From: Actinomycetes bacterium
GTDB taxonomy: Bacteria; Actinomycetota; Actinomycetes; Actinomycetales; Cellulomonadaceae
Assembly: GCA_023461115.1 (NCBI GenBank)
Contig: JAEWOA010000242.1
Coordinates: 1-64,000, forward strand
Reading direction: 5' to 3'
DNA length: 64,000 bases
The translations under genes were made by a program, and so were the position numbers. This document shows positions 44,366 through 58,512 of this stretch, piece after piece (within the stretch, counting starts at the first letter, position 1; each line of letters starts with the position of its first letter). The notes under the pieces were generated by a model. It worked only from the letters and a program-made list of their open reading frames with translations. It ran no database searches and had not been told where the DNA came from.

Positions 44366-44812
44366 ATGACGCGCGTGCTGGTGCTCAACGGACCGAACCT
44401 GTCGCGGCTGGGCACGCGTGAGCCGGAGGTGTACGGGTCGGCGACGCACGCGGACCTCGTCGCCGCGGTGGCGGGTTGGGCCGCGGACCTCGGGCTCGAG
44501 GTCGAGGTCCGCCAGACGAACGACGAGTCGGAGTTGATCGGGTGGCTGCACGAGGCGGTCGACACCCGCGCGCACGTGGTGCTCAACCCGGCCGCGTTCA
44601 CGCACTACTCCTACGCGCTGCGGGACGCGGCGGCGCAGGTCACGGGCGCGGGGCTGGCCCTCGTCGAGGTGCACCTGACCAACCCGTACGCGCGTGAGGC
44701 CTTCCGGCACGTGTCGGTGATCGGCCCGGTCGCGAGCGGCACGGTCGCGGGCTTCGGCCTGGACAGCTACCGCCTGGCCTTGAGCGCCCTCCCGCGGGCC
44801 CACGACGCATAA
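44366..44812 (+). CDS. aroQ: 3-dehydroquinate dehydratase, type II
   Basis: A 148-residue type II dehydroquinase (3-dehydroquinate to 3-dehydroshikimate). N-terminal VLVLNGPNLSRLGTREPEVYG, catalytic Tyr in that segment, RQTNDESELIGWLHEA, LNPAAFTHYSYALRDA and the HLTNPYAREAFRH lid are all present. It completes the shikimate set of this region and has its own leaderless promoter. Confidence 0.96.
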   Translation: MTRVLVLNGPNLSRLGTREPEVYGSATHADLVAAVAGWAADLGLEVEVRQTNDESELIGWLHEAVDTRAHVVLNPAAFTHYSYALRDAAAQVTGAGLALVEVHLTNPYAREAFRHVSVIGPVASGTVAGFGLDSYRLALSALPRAHDA

Positions 44813-44835
44813 CAGGTAGCGAACTCCACAAGCGC

Positions 44836-44870
44836 GCAGGGTTGTTTATGTCCGTACAACCCTGCATAGT
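44836..44870 (+). promoter_or_regulatory. Promoter with palindromic operator upstream of the SatD-like gene
   Basis: A 10-base perfect inverted repeat GCAGGGTTGT (44836-44845) / ACAACCCTGC (44856-44865), with centres about two helical turns apart, overlaps a promoter with -35 TTGTTT (44842-44847), 17-base spacer and -10 CATAGT (44865-44870). The -10 ends 6 bases before the ATG at 44877, so the transcript is probably leaderless. The operator would block RNA polymerase; the obvious candidate repressor is the HTH protein encoded next. Confidence 0.65.
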
Positions 44871-44876
44871 GGTGGC

Positions 44877-45491
44877 ATGTTCGTCGTGACGATCGACCAG
44901 CGGTCGAGCCGCGTCGTCGGGGACCGCGTGCCGGAGCTCCTGGGCCTCCTCGGCCCGGGGTTCGTCGCGGGCGGGGCCGCCCGCGACGAAGGCGTGCGGC
45001 TCGGCATAGAGCGCACGGTCGGCGACGAGGTGCAGGCGGTGCTCGACGATCCCGCGCTCGTCGTCGGCCTGGCCATGCGGGTCCTGCGAATCGGAGGGTG
45101 GAGCATCGGCATCGGCGCCGGCCCGGTCGACGAGCCCCTCCCGACCTCGACGCGCGAGGGCTCGGGACCCGCGTTCATCCTGGCGCGCACCGCCGTGGAG
45201 GCGGCCAAGAGCCGGCAGCGCAGTGTCCCGCTCGCAGTCCGGGGTTACGACGACACCGCGGGCCGGGACGCCGAGGCGGTGCTGGTGCTCGCGGCCGCCG
45301 TGGCGGCGCGCCGCAGCGCCCAGGGCTGGGAGGTGGTCGACGCGTTGGCCGACGACGACCGGCAGGAGGACGTCGCGTCGCGCCTGGGGATCAGCCAGCA
45401 GGCGGTGAGCAAGCGCCTGCGCGCCTCGCTCTGGCCGGAGGAGCAACAGGCCCACCGTGCGGCCGCCCACCTCCTGGCCGCAGCCCAATAG
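44877..45491 (+). CDS. SatD-like protein with C-terminal HTH
   Basis: A 204-residue protein similar in outline to the SatD family (first described in the streptococcal sat locus, exact function unclear). The N-terminal part, MFVVTIDQRSSRVVGDRVPE, is typical. A helix-turn-helix (RQEDVASRLGISQQAVSKRL, residues ~160-180) suggests DNA binding. The ATG is set by a leaderless promoter that carries a perfect palindrome. It is followed 75 bases later by a membrane-protein gene that resembles the usual SatD neighbour. Confidence 0.75.
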   Translation: MFVVTIDQRSSRVVGDRVPELLGLLGPGFVAGGAARDEGVRLGIERTVGDEVQAVLDDPALVVGLAMRVLRIGGWSIGIGAGPVDEPLPTSTREGSGPAFILARTAVEAAKSRQRSVPLAVRGYDDTAGRDAEAVLVLAAAVAARRSAQGWEVVDALADDDRQEDVASRLGISQQAVSKRLRASLWPEEQQAHRAAAHLLAAAQ

Positions 45492-45566
45492 CGCCAACGC
45501 GAAGAACTTGCCGCGAATCGCAGCCAGTTCATCGCGCCGGCGGGGGTTGTCGGGGAGGATGCGGGC

Positions 45567-46010
45567 GTGGATGCGCTGGTGGTGGTGGTGGGGCTCGCGC
45601 TGAGCGGCCTGGTCGGCGTCTGGGTGGTGGCGGGCGTGCTGCGGCTCGCCTCGCGGTCGCGGGACGCTGGATCGGCTCCGCCGCCGGACGGGACACCTGA
45701 AGGCACACCGCCCGTCCCGCCGCCGCCGATCCCGGCCCGCGCCGCGTCCGACGGCCCGGACGGGCCGCGCGCGCGGTCCACGCTGCGCGGTGGCCGGTGG
45801 ATCGGTGTGCTCGAGCGGCTGGCCGTCACCGGCTGCGTGCTGCTGGGGGAGCCGAGCGGCATCGCGATCGTCGTCGCCGTCAAGGGCCTGGGGCGGTACC
45901 CCGAGCTGCGGGAGAACCCAGGAGCGTCCGAGCGATTCGTCATCGGCACGCTCGCGTCTCTGGTCTGGGCGGCCGGGCTGGGCGCCGCGGGCCGGGCGCT
46001 GCTGGCCTGA
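45567..46010 (+). CDS. Membrane protein resembling the C-terminal half of DUF3307 proteins
   Basis: A 147-residue protein with an N-terminal membrane helix (VVVVGLALSGLVGVWVVAGVL), a Pro-rich linker, then GRWIGVLERLAVTGCVLL, AIVVAVKGLGRYPELRENP and FVIGTLASLVWAAG. The latter block recalls the C-terminal part of DUF3307 proteins, which often sit next to SatD; the usual multi-helix N-terminal half is missing. The assignment is from memory. GTG start at 45567. Confidence 0.62.
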   Translation: MDALVVVVGLALSGLVGVWVVAGVLRLASRSRDAGSAPPPDGTPEGTPPVPPPPIPARAASDGPDGPRARSTLRGGRWIGVLERLAVTGCVLLGEPSGIAIVVAVKGLGRYPELRENPGASERFVIGTLASLVWAAGLGAAGRALLA

Positions 46011-46047
46011 CTGAAGCGCCGCTGACGAGCGCGCGCGTCGCAGCCGG

Positions 46048-46053
46048 TAGGAT
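46048..46053 (+). promoter_or_regulatory. -10 box of efp-nusB
   Basis: TAGGAT, about 45 bases before the GTG of efp, with no clear -35. Confidence 0.35.
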
Positions 46054-46098
46054 TGTCCACCGCTCCACCCAGCACCCCCGAACAGGAAGCGGCTCATC

Positions 46099-46662
46099 GT
46101 GGCGACCACCAACGACCTGAAGAACGGCATCGTCCTTCGCATCGACGGCCAGCTCTGGACGGTCATCGAGTTCCAGCACGTCAAGCCGGGCAAGGGCGGC
46201 GCGTTCGTGCGCACCAAGCTCAAGAACGTGCTCAGCGGCAAGGTCGTCGACCGCACGTTCAACGCGGGCGTCAAGGTCGAGACCGCGAACGTCGACAAGC
46301 GCGACATGCAGTACCTGTACAAGGACGGCACCGACTTCGTCTTCATGGACACCGACACGTACGACCAGCTCCACGTGCCCGAGACGACGGTCGGCGACGC
46401 GGCGCACTTCATGCTCGAGAACCAGACCGCGCTGGTCGCGACGAACGAAGGCGCCCCGCTCTACGTCGAGCTCCCGCCGTCGGTGGTGCTCGAGGTCACG
46501 TACACCGAGCCGGGCCTCCAGGGCGACCGCAGCAGCGCCGGCACCAAGCCCGCGACGCTCGAGACCGGCTACGAGATCCAGGTCCCGCTGTTCCTGGAGT
46601 CCAACACCAAGGTGAAGGTCGACACGCGCGACGGCAGCTACCTGGGCCGCGTGAACGACTGA
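46099..46662 (+). CDS. efp: Elongation factor P
   Basis: A 187-residue translation factor that relieves ribosome stalling at polyproline. The loop PGKGGAF carries the tip Lys32, typical of actinobacterial EF-P that works without the beta-lysyl modification. KOW-like N-terminal domain and two OB domains, ending [21 protein letters not shown] start after AGGAAG. The many proline runs in the pilus and signalling proteins of this window would be natural targets. Confidence 0.97.
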   Translation: MATTNDLKNGIVLRIDGQLWTVIEFQHVKPGKGGAFVRTKLKNVLSGKVVDRTFNAGVKVETANVDKRDMQYLYKDGTDFVFMDTDTYDQLHVPETTVGDAAHFMLENQTALVATNEGAPLYVELPPSVVLEVTYTEPGLQGDRSSAGTKPATLETGYEIQVPLFLESNTKVKVDTRDGSYLGRVND

Positions 46663-46663
46663 C

Positions 46664-47080
46664 GTGGGCGCACGCACCAAGGCCCGCAAGCGGGCGCTCG
46701 ACGTGCTCTTCGAGGCCGACCAGCGCGGCCTCGAGCCCGTCGCGCTCCTGGCCGAGCGCATCGCGCGCCCCGGCACCGAGGCCGCGTTGCCGCAGTACTC
46801 GGTCGACATCGTCGAGGGCGTGACCGCGCACGGCGCGCGCATCGACGAGCTGCTCGCAGCCCACTCGCACGGGTGGACCATCGACCGCATGCCCGCCGTG
46901 GACCGCGCGCTGCTGCGGATCGGGGTCTGGGAGCTGCTGTTCAACGACGAGGTCCCGGACGCGGTGGCTGTCGACGAGGCGGTCGACCTGGCCCGTGAGC
47001 TCTCGACCGACGAGTCCCCGACGTTCGTCAACGGCCTGCTCGGCCGTCTCCTGGAGCTCAAGCCGACGTTGCTCGCCTAG
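46664..47080 (+). CDS. nusB: Transcription antitermination protein NusB
   Basis: A 138-residue all-helical protein that with NusE binds boxA RNA in rRNA antitermination. Typical ARKRALDVLFEADQRG start, WTIDRMPAVDRALLRIGVWE and a VDEAVDLARELS-x5-FVNGLLG end. GTG start one base after the efp stop. Confidence 0.96.
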   Translation: MGARTKARKRALDVLFEADQRGLEPVALLAERIARPGTEAALPQYSVDIVEGVTAHGARIDELLAAHSHGWTIDRMPAVDRALLRIGVWELLFNDEVPDAVAVDEAVDLARELSTDESPTFVNGLLGRLLELKPTLLA

Positions 47081-47101
47081 GCGCCACGGCGAGCCGTATG
47101 A

Positions 47102-47136
47102 CGTGAGCCCGGCCCTACGACAGGGCCGGGCTCACG
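47102..47136 (+). terminator. Bidirectional terminator between nusB and the GGDEF-EAL gene
   Basis: A perfect 15-base stem CGTGAGCCCGGCCCT/AGGGCCGGGCTCACG with the ACGAC loop, lying between two convergent stops (47080 and 47141). Confidence 0.82.
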
Positions 47137-47140
47137 CGCG

Positions 47141-49492
47141 TCAGGCGTGGCGGTGCATCGCGGCGTAGCCGTCGCCCTCGGACCGCGGTGACGGGACGAC
47201 CCGCAGCGGGCGCGTGTCCTCGATCCCGCCCTCGTCGCCGCTCGTCGGCCACGACCCCGCCGCGACGGTCGGCCGCGGCCCACGGATGGGGAGCGAGGGG
47301 GTGGCCCTGCCGAGGAAGTTGCCCTGCACGCGGCGCACCCCGAGCGCGACGAGCGCGTCCAGGTCGGAGGCGCGTTCGACGCCCTCGGCGACGACGTCCA
47401 GGCCGTGCGCGGAGGCGAGCTCGAGGATGGCGCGGATCACCGAGGTGCCACGCTCGGTGTCGATCTCCCGCACGAACGACCGGTCGATCTTCAGCACGTC
47501 GACCGGCAGGCGCGCCAGCCGAGCGAGCGACGAGTACCCCGTGCCGAAGTCGTCGACCGCGATGCGGACGCCGCGCGCGCGGAGCTGGGAGAGCACCGGC
47601 ACCGCGAGGACGGTCTGCACGAGCGCGCTCTCGGTGATCTCGAGCGTCAGGTGCTCCCAGTAGGCGTCGCCCCACGCCGCCTGGATCTGCTCGAGGGCGT
47701 CGGGCTCGGACAGGTGGCGAGCCGCGAGGTTCACCGAGACGGGCATCTGGAAGCGCGCCAGCGCACGCCGCGCGTCCCTCAGCATCGCGAGCCCGATCGG
47801 GACGATGAGCCCGGTCTCCTCGGCGAGCTCGAGCCAGTCCGCGGGCAGGATCAGCTGGCCGTGGTGGTCCCACCGCGCGAGCGCCTCGACCTGGACCACC
47901 TCGAGCGTGCGGGCGTCGACGATGGGCTGGAAGTGCGCGCGGAACAGCCCGTCCGTGACGGCGGCCTCGAGTGCCGCGCGCTGGTGGCGGGACGCCTCGA
48001 CGCGGCGGCGCAACGCACGGTCGAACACCCGGAAGCCGGAGCGCGACCGCTTGGCCTCGAGCATCGCGAGGTCGGCGTGGCGCACGAGCGCGTCGGGGTC
48101 GACGATGTCGCCCGGAACCCAGGTGGCGACCCCGACGGACAGCCGGGACGGCCGCGTGCCGACGCTGCGGTCGACGAACCCGTCCCGCAGGTCGCGCGCG
48201 AACGCGACCAGCTCGGCGTCCTGCGGCGCGCGGGCGACCACGACGACGAACTCGTCGCCGCCGAGCCGCGCCACGAAGGAGTCGTAGTCCGCCGACGCCG
48301 CGCGCAGGTACTCGGCGACGCGCATGAGCACCGCGTCGCCGCCCTCGTGGCCGTGGATGTCGTTGAACCGCTTGAAGCCGTCGAGGTCGCAGTACACGAG
48401 CGAGACGCGGGTGCGCTCGACGTTGGCGCGCTCGATCATGTCGCGCAGGTGCTTCTCGGCGGAGCGCCGGCCCGGCAGGCCCGTGAGCGCGTCCGTGTAG
48501 GCGGTGCGGTTCAGGCGCTCGGCGAGCGCGTAGCGCTCGGCGGCGGTCGCGACGATCTGGGCGAGGTCGAGCAGGAACTGGCGGGATTGCTCGTCGAGCG
48601 CGTCGAGGCGCCCAGCGGCGGCCTCGGGGAACAGCTCGCAGACGAAGCGCCCGTGCGAGATCGGCCGCAGCGAGCCCTCGACGGACGGGTCGGCCAGGAC
48701 GGCGCGCGCCTGGTCGCGGGCCTTGATCAGCAGCCCGTCGGCGTTGCGCGCGAACCAGGCGGCGTTCGCGATCGCGGCCGTCGCGTCCCGCATGCGGTGC
48801 TGGCGTTCGGCGTTGTGCTGCGCCTCGCGCACGCGCACGAGCGCGAGCCCCGCGAGCCCGAACGCGATCGGCACGGCCCACAGCGAGAGCAGGAGCGCGG
48901 CGAGCGGGGTGTCGCGTGTGAACCCGGCGACCACGAGCATGACCATCGACTCGAGCCCCGCGACGACCAGCAGCATCCCCCAGCGGGACACGTGCTTGCG
49001 GCCGACGGCCACCACCACGTACGCGATGAGGACGAGCGCCGCGACGACGAGGCAGATGCCGACCACCTCCTCGGGCCGGGCCGCGCCGGGGCTCATGGCC
49101 GGCCACGAGAACGCGATCGCCCCGGTGACCAGTGGCAGGGCCGCGCCGACCACCCACCACCGCACGCGGGGCCCACGGGCGAACGTGCGCGTGGCGGGAA
49201 AGGCCAGCAGGAGGAAGCCGCCGGTGAGCTGGGTGTGCGCGAACGCGAGGAGCGTGACGATCGAGGTGACGTGCACGTACCCGGAGATGCCCCCGATCAG
49301 GAGCATCAGCCCGATGTCCGTGGACCACGCGAGCGCCCACACCGCGCCCGCCGGGCGCTGCTCGCTGCGCCACCAGAGCCACTGCAGCACGCAGAAGCCG
49401 GCGACAAGACCGGCGGCGAGCAGTTGGATGACGCCCACCCACGCTGGCACAGTTCCGAGCACGAAGGGGAAATCGGCGCACGAGCCGGACAA
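47141..49492 (-). CDS. Membrane-anchored GGDEF-EAL cyclic-di-GMP enzyme
   Basis: A 783-residue protein with seven N-terminal membrane helices (residues ~15-235), a helical signalling linker, a GGDEF domain with an intact RLGGDEF site, and an EAL domain with the phosphodiesterase residues present (VEALARW, NLAARHL, LEITESAL, DDFGTGYSS, KIDRSFV, VAEGVE, QGNFLG). The RxxD product-inhibition site before GGDEF is not seen (ADYD there). It could both make and degrade cyclic-di-GMP. The start is uncertain: TTG at 49492 has a weak ribosome site; GTGs at 49462 and 49450 are alternatives. Confidence 0.92.
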   Translation of the reverse strand: MSGSCADFPFVLGTVPAWVGVIQLLAAGLVAGFCVLQWLWWRSEQRPAGAVWALAWSTDIGLMLLIGGISGYVHVTSIVTLLAFAHTQLTGGFLLLAFPATRTFARGPRVRWWVVGAALPLVTGAIAFSWPAMSPGAARPEEVVGICLVVAALVLIAYVVVAVGRKHVSRWGMLLVVAGLESMVMLVVAGFTRDTPLAALLLSLWAVPIAFGLAGLALVRVREAQHNAERQHRMRDATAAIANAAWFARNADGLLIKARDQARAVLADPSVEGSLRPISHGRFVCELFPEAAAGRLDALDEQSRQFLLDLAQIVATAAERYALAERLNRTAYTDALTGLPGRRSAEKHLRDMIERANVERTRVSLVYCDLDGFKRFNDIHGHEGGDAVLMRVAEYLRAASADYDSFVARLGGDEFVVVVARAPQDAELVAFARDLRDGFVDRSVGTRPSRLSVGVATWVPGDIVDPDALVRHADLAMLEAKRSRSGFRVFDRALRRRVEASRHQRAALEAAVTDGLFRAHFQPIVDARTLEVVQVEALARWDHHGQLILPADWLELAEETGLIVPIGLAMLRDARRALARFQMPVSVNLAARHLSEPDALEQIQAAWGDAYWEHLTLEITESALVQTVLAVPVLSQLRARGVRIAVDDFGTGYSSLARLARLPVDVLKIDRSFVREIDTERGTSVIRAILELASAHGLDVVAEGVERASDLDALVALGVRRVQGNFLGRATPSLPIRGPRPTVAAGSWPTSGDEGGIEDTRPLRVVPSPRSEGDGYAAMHRHA

Positions 49493-49590
49493 CCTGACGT
49501 GGCATCCGGGTGACAGGCGCCCGCCGAGGGCCCGATTCGCGCGGCGGCGGGCGCCGGGGAGTGTGCAGGACCGACGACGAGGAGCCCACC

Positions 49591-50379
49591 GTGGTCACGA
49601 ACGCGGAGGACGGCGAGGCGACCGCGCTCGCGCGCCGCTTGCGCGCCGCGGGCTGCGTGTTCGCGGAGGACGAGGCGGCCGTGCTGCTCGGCACGGGCGC
49701 CAGCGGTGAGGTGCTCGACGCGCTGGTGGCGCGCAGGTGCGCCGGCGAGCCGCTCGAGCAGGTGGTCGGGTGGGCCGAGTTCGACGGCCTGCGGCTGGCG
49801 GTGGCGCCAGGGGTGTTCGTGCCGCGCCGGCGCACGCGGCTGCTGGTCGACCTGGCCGCGGAGCTCGTCGCGACGACGCCGTCGGCCACGGTCGTGGACG
49901 CGTGCTGCGGAGTCGGCGCCATCGCCGCCGCGCTCCTGGCGCGCGCGCCGTCGCTCGACGTGCACGCGGCCGACCTGGACGAGGTCGCGGTGGCGTGCGC
50001 GCGCCGCAACCTGCCACCCGGACGGGTGCACCAGGGCGACCTGCTCGACGCCCTGCCCGCGTCGTTGCGCGGGAGCGTCGCCGTCGTCGTCGCCAATGCG
50101 CCCTACGTGCCGACGAGCGCGATCGCGACGATGCCGTCCGAGGCGCGTGACCACGAGGCTCGGCTCGCGCTCGACGGCGGGGACGACGGACTCGCCCTCC
50201 ACCGCCGCCTCGCCGACCAGGCGCCGGGATGGCTCCGCGCGGGAGGCGCGCTCGTCGTCGAGACCAGCGTGCGGCAGCGTGACGCCGACCTCGAGATCCT
50301 GCGCGCCGCGGGCTTCGTCGCGCATGCGGCTCGCGACGAGGAGCGCGACGCGACCGCCGTGGTCGGGCGCCTGCCGTGA
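49591..50379 (+). CDS. PrmC-related N5-glutamine methyltransferase-like protein
   Basis: A 262-residue SAM-dependent methyltransferase. An N-terminal helical PrmC-like domain (GEPLEQVVGWAEFDGLRLAV) is followed by SAM motif I VVDACCGVGAIAA and motif IV VVVANAPYVP. The motif is NAPY, whereas release-factor methyltransferases have NPPY, so this is the PrmC-related subfamily with unproven substrate rather than PrmC itself. The GTG at 49591 follows GAGGAG. Confidence 0.85.
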   Translation: MVTNAEDGEATALARRLRAAGCVFAEDEAAVLLGTGASGEVLDALVARRCAGEPLEQVVGWAEFDGLRLAVAPGVFVPRRRTRLLVDLAAELVATTPSATVVDACCGVGAIAAALLARAPSLDVHAADLDEVAVACARRNLPPGRVHQGDLLDALPASLRGSVAVVVANAPYVPTSAIATMPSEARDHEARLALDGGDDGLALHRRLADQAPGWLRAGGALVVETSVRQRDADLEILRAAGFVAHAARDEERDATAVVGRLP

Positions 50380-50450
50380 CCAGGTGCGGGGATCTGAGGC
50401 TGTGATCGGCGCCTCATGGACGCGTCGCCGGGCACGCGCGGTCGAGCAGG

Positions 50451-52095
<1,645 letters not shown>

Positions 52096-52099
<4 letters not shown>

Positions 52100-53430
52100 C
52101 CACCTACCTGCTGCGCGACGTCTCACCCCTGGGCGAGGGCCGCACCGATGTGCTGCTCGCGGGCGGGGTCGTCGCCGAGATCGGCGAGGGCCTGACGCCG
52201 AGCGACGAGCTCATCCGCGAGCACGGCAACGTCGTCGAGATCGACGGCTCCGGCCTGGTCCTGCTGCCGGGCCTGGTCGACCTCCACACGCACCTGCGCG
52301 AGCCCGGCCGCGAGGACGCCGAGACCATCCGCACCGGCACACGCGCCGCGGCGCTCGGCGGGTTCACCGCCGTGCACGCCATGGCCAACACGACGCCCAC
52401 GCAGGACACCGCGGGCGTCGTCGAGCAGGTGTGGCGCCTGGGCCGTGAGGCCGGCTGGGTCGACGTGCACCCCGTGGGCGCCGTGACGGTGGGCCTGGAG
52501 GGCGACCGGCTCGCGGAGCTCGGCGCGATGGCCGAGTCGCAGGCGCAGGTGCGCGTGTTCTCCGACGACGGCAAGTGTGTACACGACCCGGTGGTCATGC
52601 GGCGCGCGCTCGAGTACGTCAAGGCCTTCGACGGCGTGATCGCACAGCACGCGCAGGAGCCGCGCCTCACGGACGGCGCCCAGATGCACGAGGGCGTCGT
52701 GTCCGCCGAGCTCGGGCTCGCGGGCTGGCCCGCGGTCGCCGAGGAGGCGATCATCGCGCGCGACGTGCTGCTGGCCGAGCACGTGGGCTCGCGCCTGCAC
52801 GTCTGCCACCTGTCGACGGCGGGCTCGGTCGAGATCATCCGCTGGGCCAAGTCTCGCGGCATCGACGTGACCGCCGAGGTCACGCCGCACCACCTGATGC
52901 TCACGGACGAGCTGGCCCGCGGCTACGACCCGTTGTTCAAGGTCAACCCGCCGCTGCGCACGCAGGTGGACGTCGAGGCGGTCCGCGCGGGCCTGGCGGA
53001 CGGCACGATCGACATCGTGGCCACCGACCACGCGCCGCACCCGCGCGAGGACAAGGACTGCGAGTGGGCAGCCGCCGCGTTCGGCATGACCGGCTTGGAG
53101 ACCGCGCTCTCGGTGGTGCAGGAGACGATGGTCGACACGGGCCGGATGACCTGGGCGGACGTCGCGCGCGTGCTGTCGACGACCCCCGCGCGGATCGGCC
53201 GAGTCGAGGGCCACGGGCGGCCCATCGCGGTGGGGGAGCCCGCCAACCTGGTGCTCGTGGACCCCGACGTGCGCCGCGTGATCAACCCCGCGGAGCAGGC
53301 CACCAAGTCCGACAACTCGCCGTTCCGCGGCCGCGAGCTCTCGGGCTGCGTGATCGCGACGTTCCTCCGCGGGCGCGCGACTGTCCTGGGCGGCGAGTCG
53401 TGCGACGAAGACGTGGTGGTGGGCCGGTGA
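52096..53430 (+). CDS. pyrC: Dihydroorotase
   Basis: A 444-residue zinc amidohydrolase of the long type (class I). Metal ligands in [13 protein letters not shown], the [14 protein letters not shown] segment and [12 protein letters not shown]. It cyclises carbamoyl aspartate to dihydroorotate. GTG start overlapping pyrB. Confidence 0.96.
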
Positions 53431-53987
53431 CCCCGGGCCAGATCGGCGCCGTCGGCGTCTGCGTGGCCATCGTCGCGCTCTCGTGGTGGGGCATGCGCGC
53501 CGGCTGGAACCGGCGACGACGAAGCACCGCGGCGCTCGTCCCCGCGCTGCCGACGCGCCCCGACGGCCTCGGCGCCCGGCGCTTCGGCCCGGTGGAGGCG
53601 GTGTACGTCTCGACGACGGCCGCGGGGGACTGGCTCGACCGCGTGGTGGCCGCCGACCTGGGCGTCCGCAGCCCAGCGTCGGTGTCGGTCCACGACGCGG
53701 GCGTGCTCGTCGAGCGCACCGGCGCCGCCGACCTCTTCGTCCCGGCCGGCGCGCTGCGGGCGGCCACGGCGGCCCCCGGCATCGCGGGCAAGGTCGTCGG
53801 AGGCGACGGCCTCGTCGTGCTGACGTGGGCTGTCGCGGCCGACGACGCACGCGGTCTGGACACCGGCCTGCGCACGCGCCATGCGGCCGACCGCGAGGCG
53901 CTGATCGCCGCGGCCGGCGAGCTGGCCGCCACCCCGAACCCTGATTCCGCGGACGACGCTCCGCGACCGAGCAAGGAGCACTCATGA
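53427..53987 (+). CDS. Membrane-anchored protein of the pyr operon (Rv1382-like position)
   Basis: A 186-residue protein with one N-terminal membrane helix ([18 protein letters not shown]) and a cytoplasmic beta-rich domain of about 120 residues resembling a bacterial PH-like fold. A membrane protein gene lies at the same place, between pyrC and carA, in mycobacteria; its function is not established. It overlaps both neighbours by four bases, so it is made with the pyrimidine enzymes. Confidence 0.78.
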   Translation: MTPGQIGAVGVCVAIVALSWWGMRAGWNRRRRSTAALVPALPTRPDGLGARRFGPVEAVYVSTTAAGDWLDRVVAADLGVRSPASVSVHDAGVLVERTGAADLFVPAGALRAATAAPGIAGKVVGGDGLVVLTWAVAADDARGLDTGLRTRHAADREALIAAAGELAATPNPDSADDAPRPSKEHS

Positions 53988-55182
53988 CCGAGGCTGTGCT
54001 GGCCGACAAGGCTGTGTTGGTCGAAAAGGCTGTGCTGGTCCTCGAGGACGGCCGGACGTTCACCGGGCAGGCGTACGGCGCCACCGGCCAGACGCTCGGC
54101 GAGATCGTCTTCAACACCGGGATGACCGGTTACCAGGAGACGCTGACCGACCCCAGCTACCACCGCCAGATCGTCGTGATGACCGCGCCGCACATCGGCA
54201 ACACGGGGGTCAACGACGAGGACCCGGAGTCGGGCCGCATCTGGGTGGCGGGCTACGTGGTGCGGGACCCCGCGCGCCGCGCGTCCAACTGGCGCGCGAG
54301 CCGGACGCTCGACGAGGAGCTGGCCGCGCAGGGGATCGTCGGGATCTCTGGCATCGACACGCGCGCGCTGACGCGCCACCTGCGCGAGCGCGGTGTGATG
54401 CGCGCGGGCGTGTTCTCCGGCGAGGCGCTGGCGTCCGAGCACGAGCTCGTCGCGCGCGTGCTCGCCGCACCGCCGATGGCCGGCGCCGACCTCGCGGGCG
54501 AGGTCACCACGAGCGAGCCGTACGTCGTGGACGCGCTCGACGCCGACGGCCAGCCGCTGGCCGAGCCCGTCGCGGTCGTCGCGGCCATCGACCTGGGCAT
54601 CAAGGCCATGACCCCGCAGCGCCTCGCGCAGCGCGGCGTGCAGGTGCACGTGCTGCCGTCGTCGGCCTCGCTCGACGACGTGCTCGCGGTGCAGCCGGAC
54701 GGCGTGTTCTTCTCCAACGGCCCGGGCGACCCGGCGGCGGCCACGCACGAGATCGACCTGCTGCGCGGCGTGCTCGACCGCAAGATCCCGTTCTTCGGCA
54801 TCTGCTACGGCAACCAGCTCCTCGGGCGCGCGCTCGGCTACGGCACGTACAAGCTGGGCTACGGGCACCGCGGCGTGAACCAGCCGGTGATCGACCGCAA
54901 GACTGGCAAGGTCGAGATCACGGCGCACAACCACGGCTTCGCGGTCGACGCGCCGCTCGAGGGCGAGTCGGTCGCGCCGCACGACGGCGGCCGCTACGGC
55001 CGCGTCGTCGTCAGCCACGTGGACCTCAACGACGACGTGGTCGAGGGCCTGGAGGCGCTCGACCTGCCCGCGTTCTCGGTGCAGTACCACCCCGAGGCCG
55101 CCGCCGGCCCGCACGACGCCGCATATCTCTTCGACCGCTTCGTCGACCTCATGAACGACCACACCACGAAGGGCGCCGCCTG

Positions 55183-55183
<1 letters not shown>
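53984..55183 (+). CDS. carA: Carbamoyl-phosphate synthase small (glutaminase) subunit
   Basis: A 399-residue class I glutamine amidotransferase. Nucleophile Cys in [30 protein letters not shown] and the His/Glu pair in QYHPEA are present; GNQ in place of GHQ is usual in actinobacteria. The N-terminus carries a threefold hexapeptide repeat (KAVLVE-type, residues 3-20) encoded by three 18-base units, ahead of the normal start [15 protein letters not shown] overlapping the previous gene; shares one base with carB. Confidence 0.95.
53990..54043 (+). repeat. Three tandem 18-base units in the 5' end of carA
   Basis: Units at 53990-54007, 54008-54025 and 54026-54043 share the core AAGGCTGTGyTGGTC and encode [12 protein letters not shown] and KAVLVL. 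The repeat length is a multiple of three, so expansion or contraction would keep the frame. Confidence 0.75.

Positions 55184-58508
<3,325 letters not shown>

Positions 58509-58512
<4 letters not shown>

Noticed and set aside
47405..49513. A 702-codon plus-strand open frame across the GGDEF-EAL gene
   Set aside because: Antisense to clear GGDEF and EAL motifs; composition typical of shadow frames.
53427..53987. Treating the gene between pyrC and carA as a pyrimidine enzyme
   Set aside because: It has a membrane helix and a PH-like beta domain with no catalytic motif; it is a conserved passenger of the operon with unknown role.
54790..55110. CarA active-site context GNQ in place of GHQ as a possible inactivating change
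   Set aside because: The nucleophile Cys and the His/Glu pair are intact, and this variant is usual in actinobacterial CarA as far as I recall.
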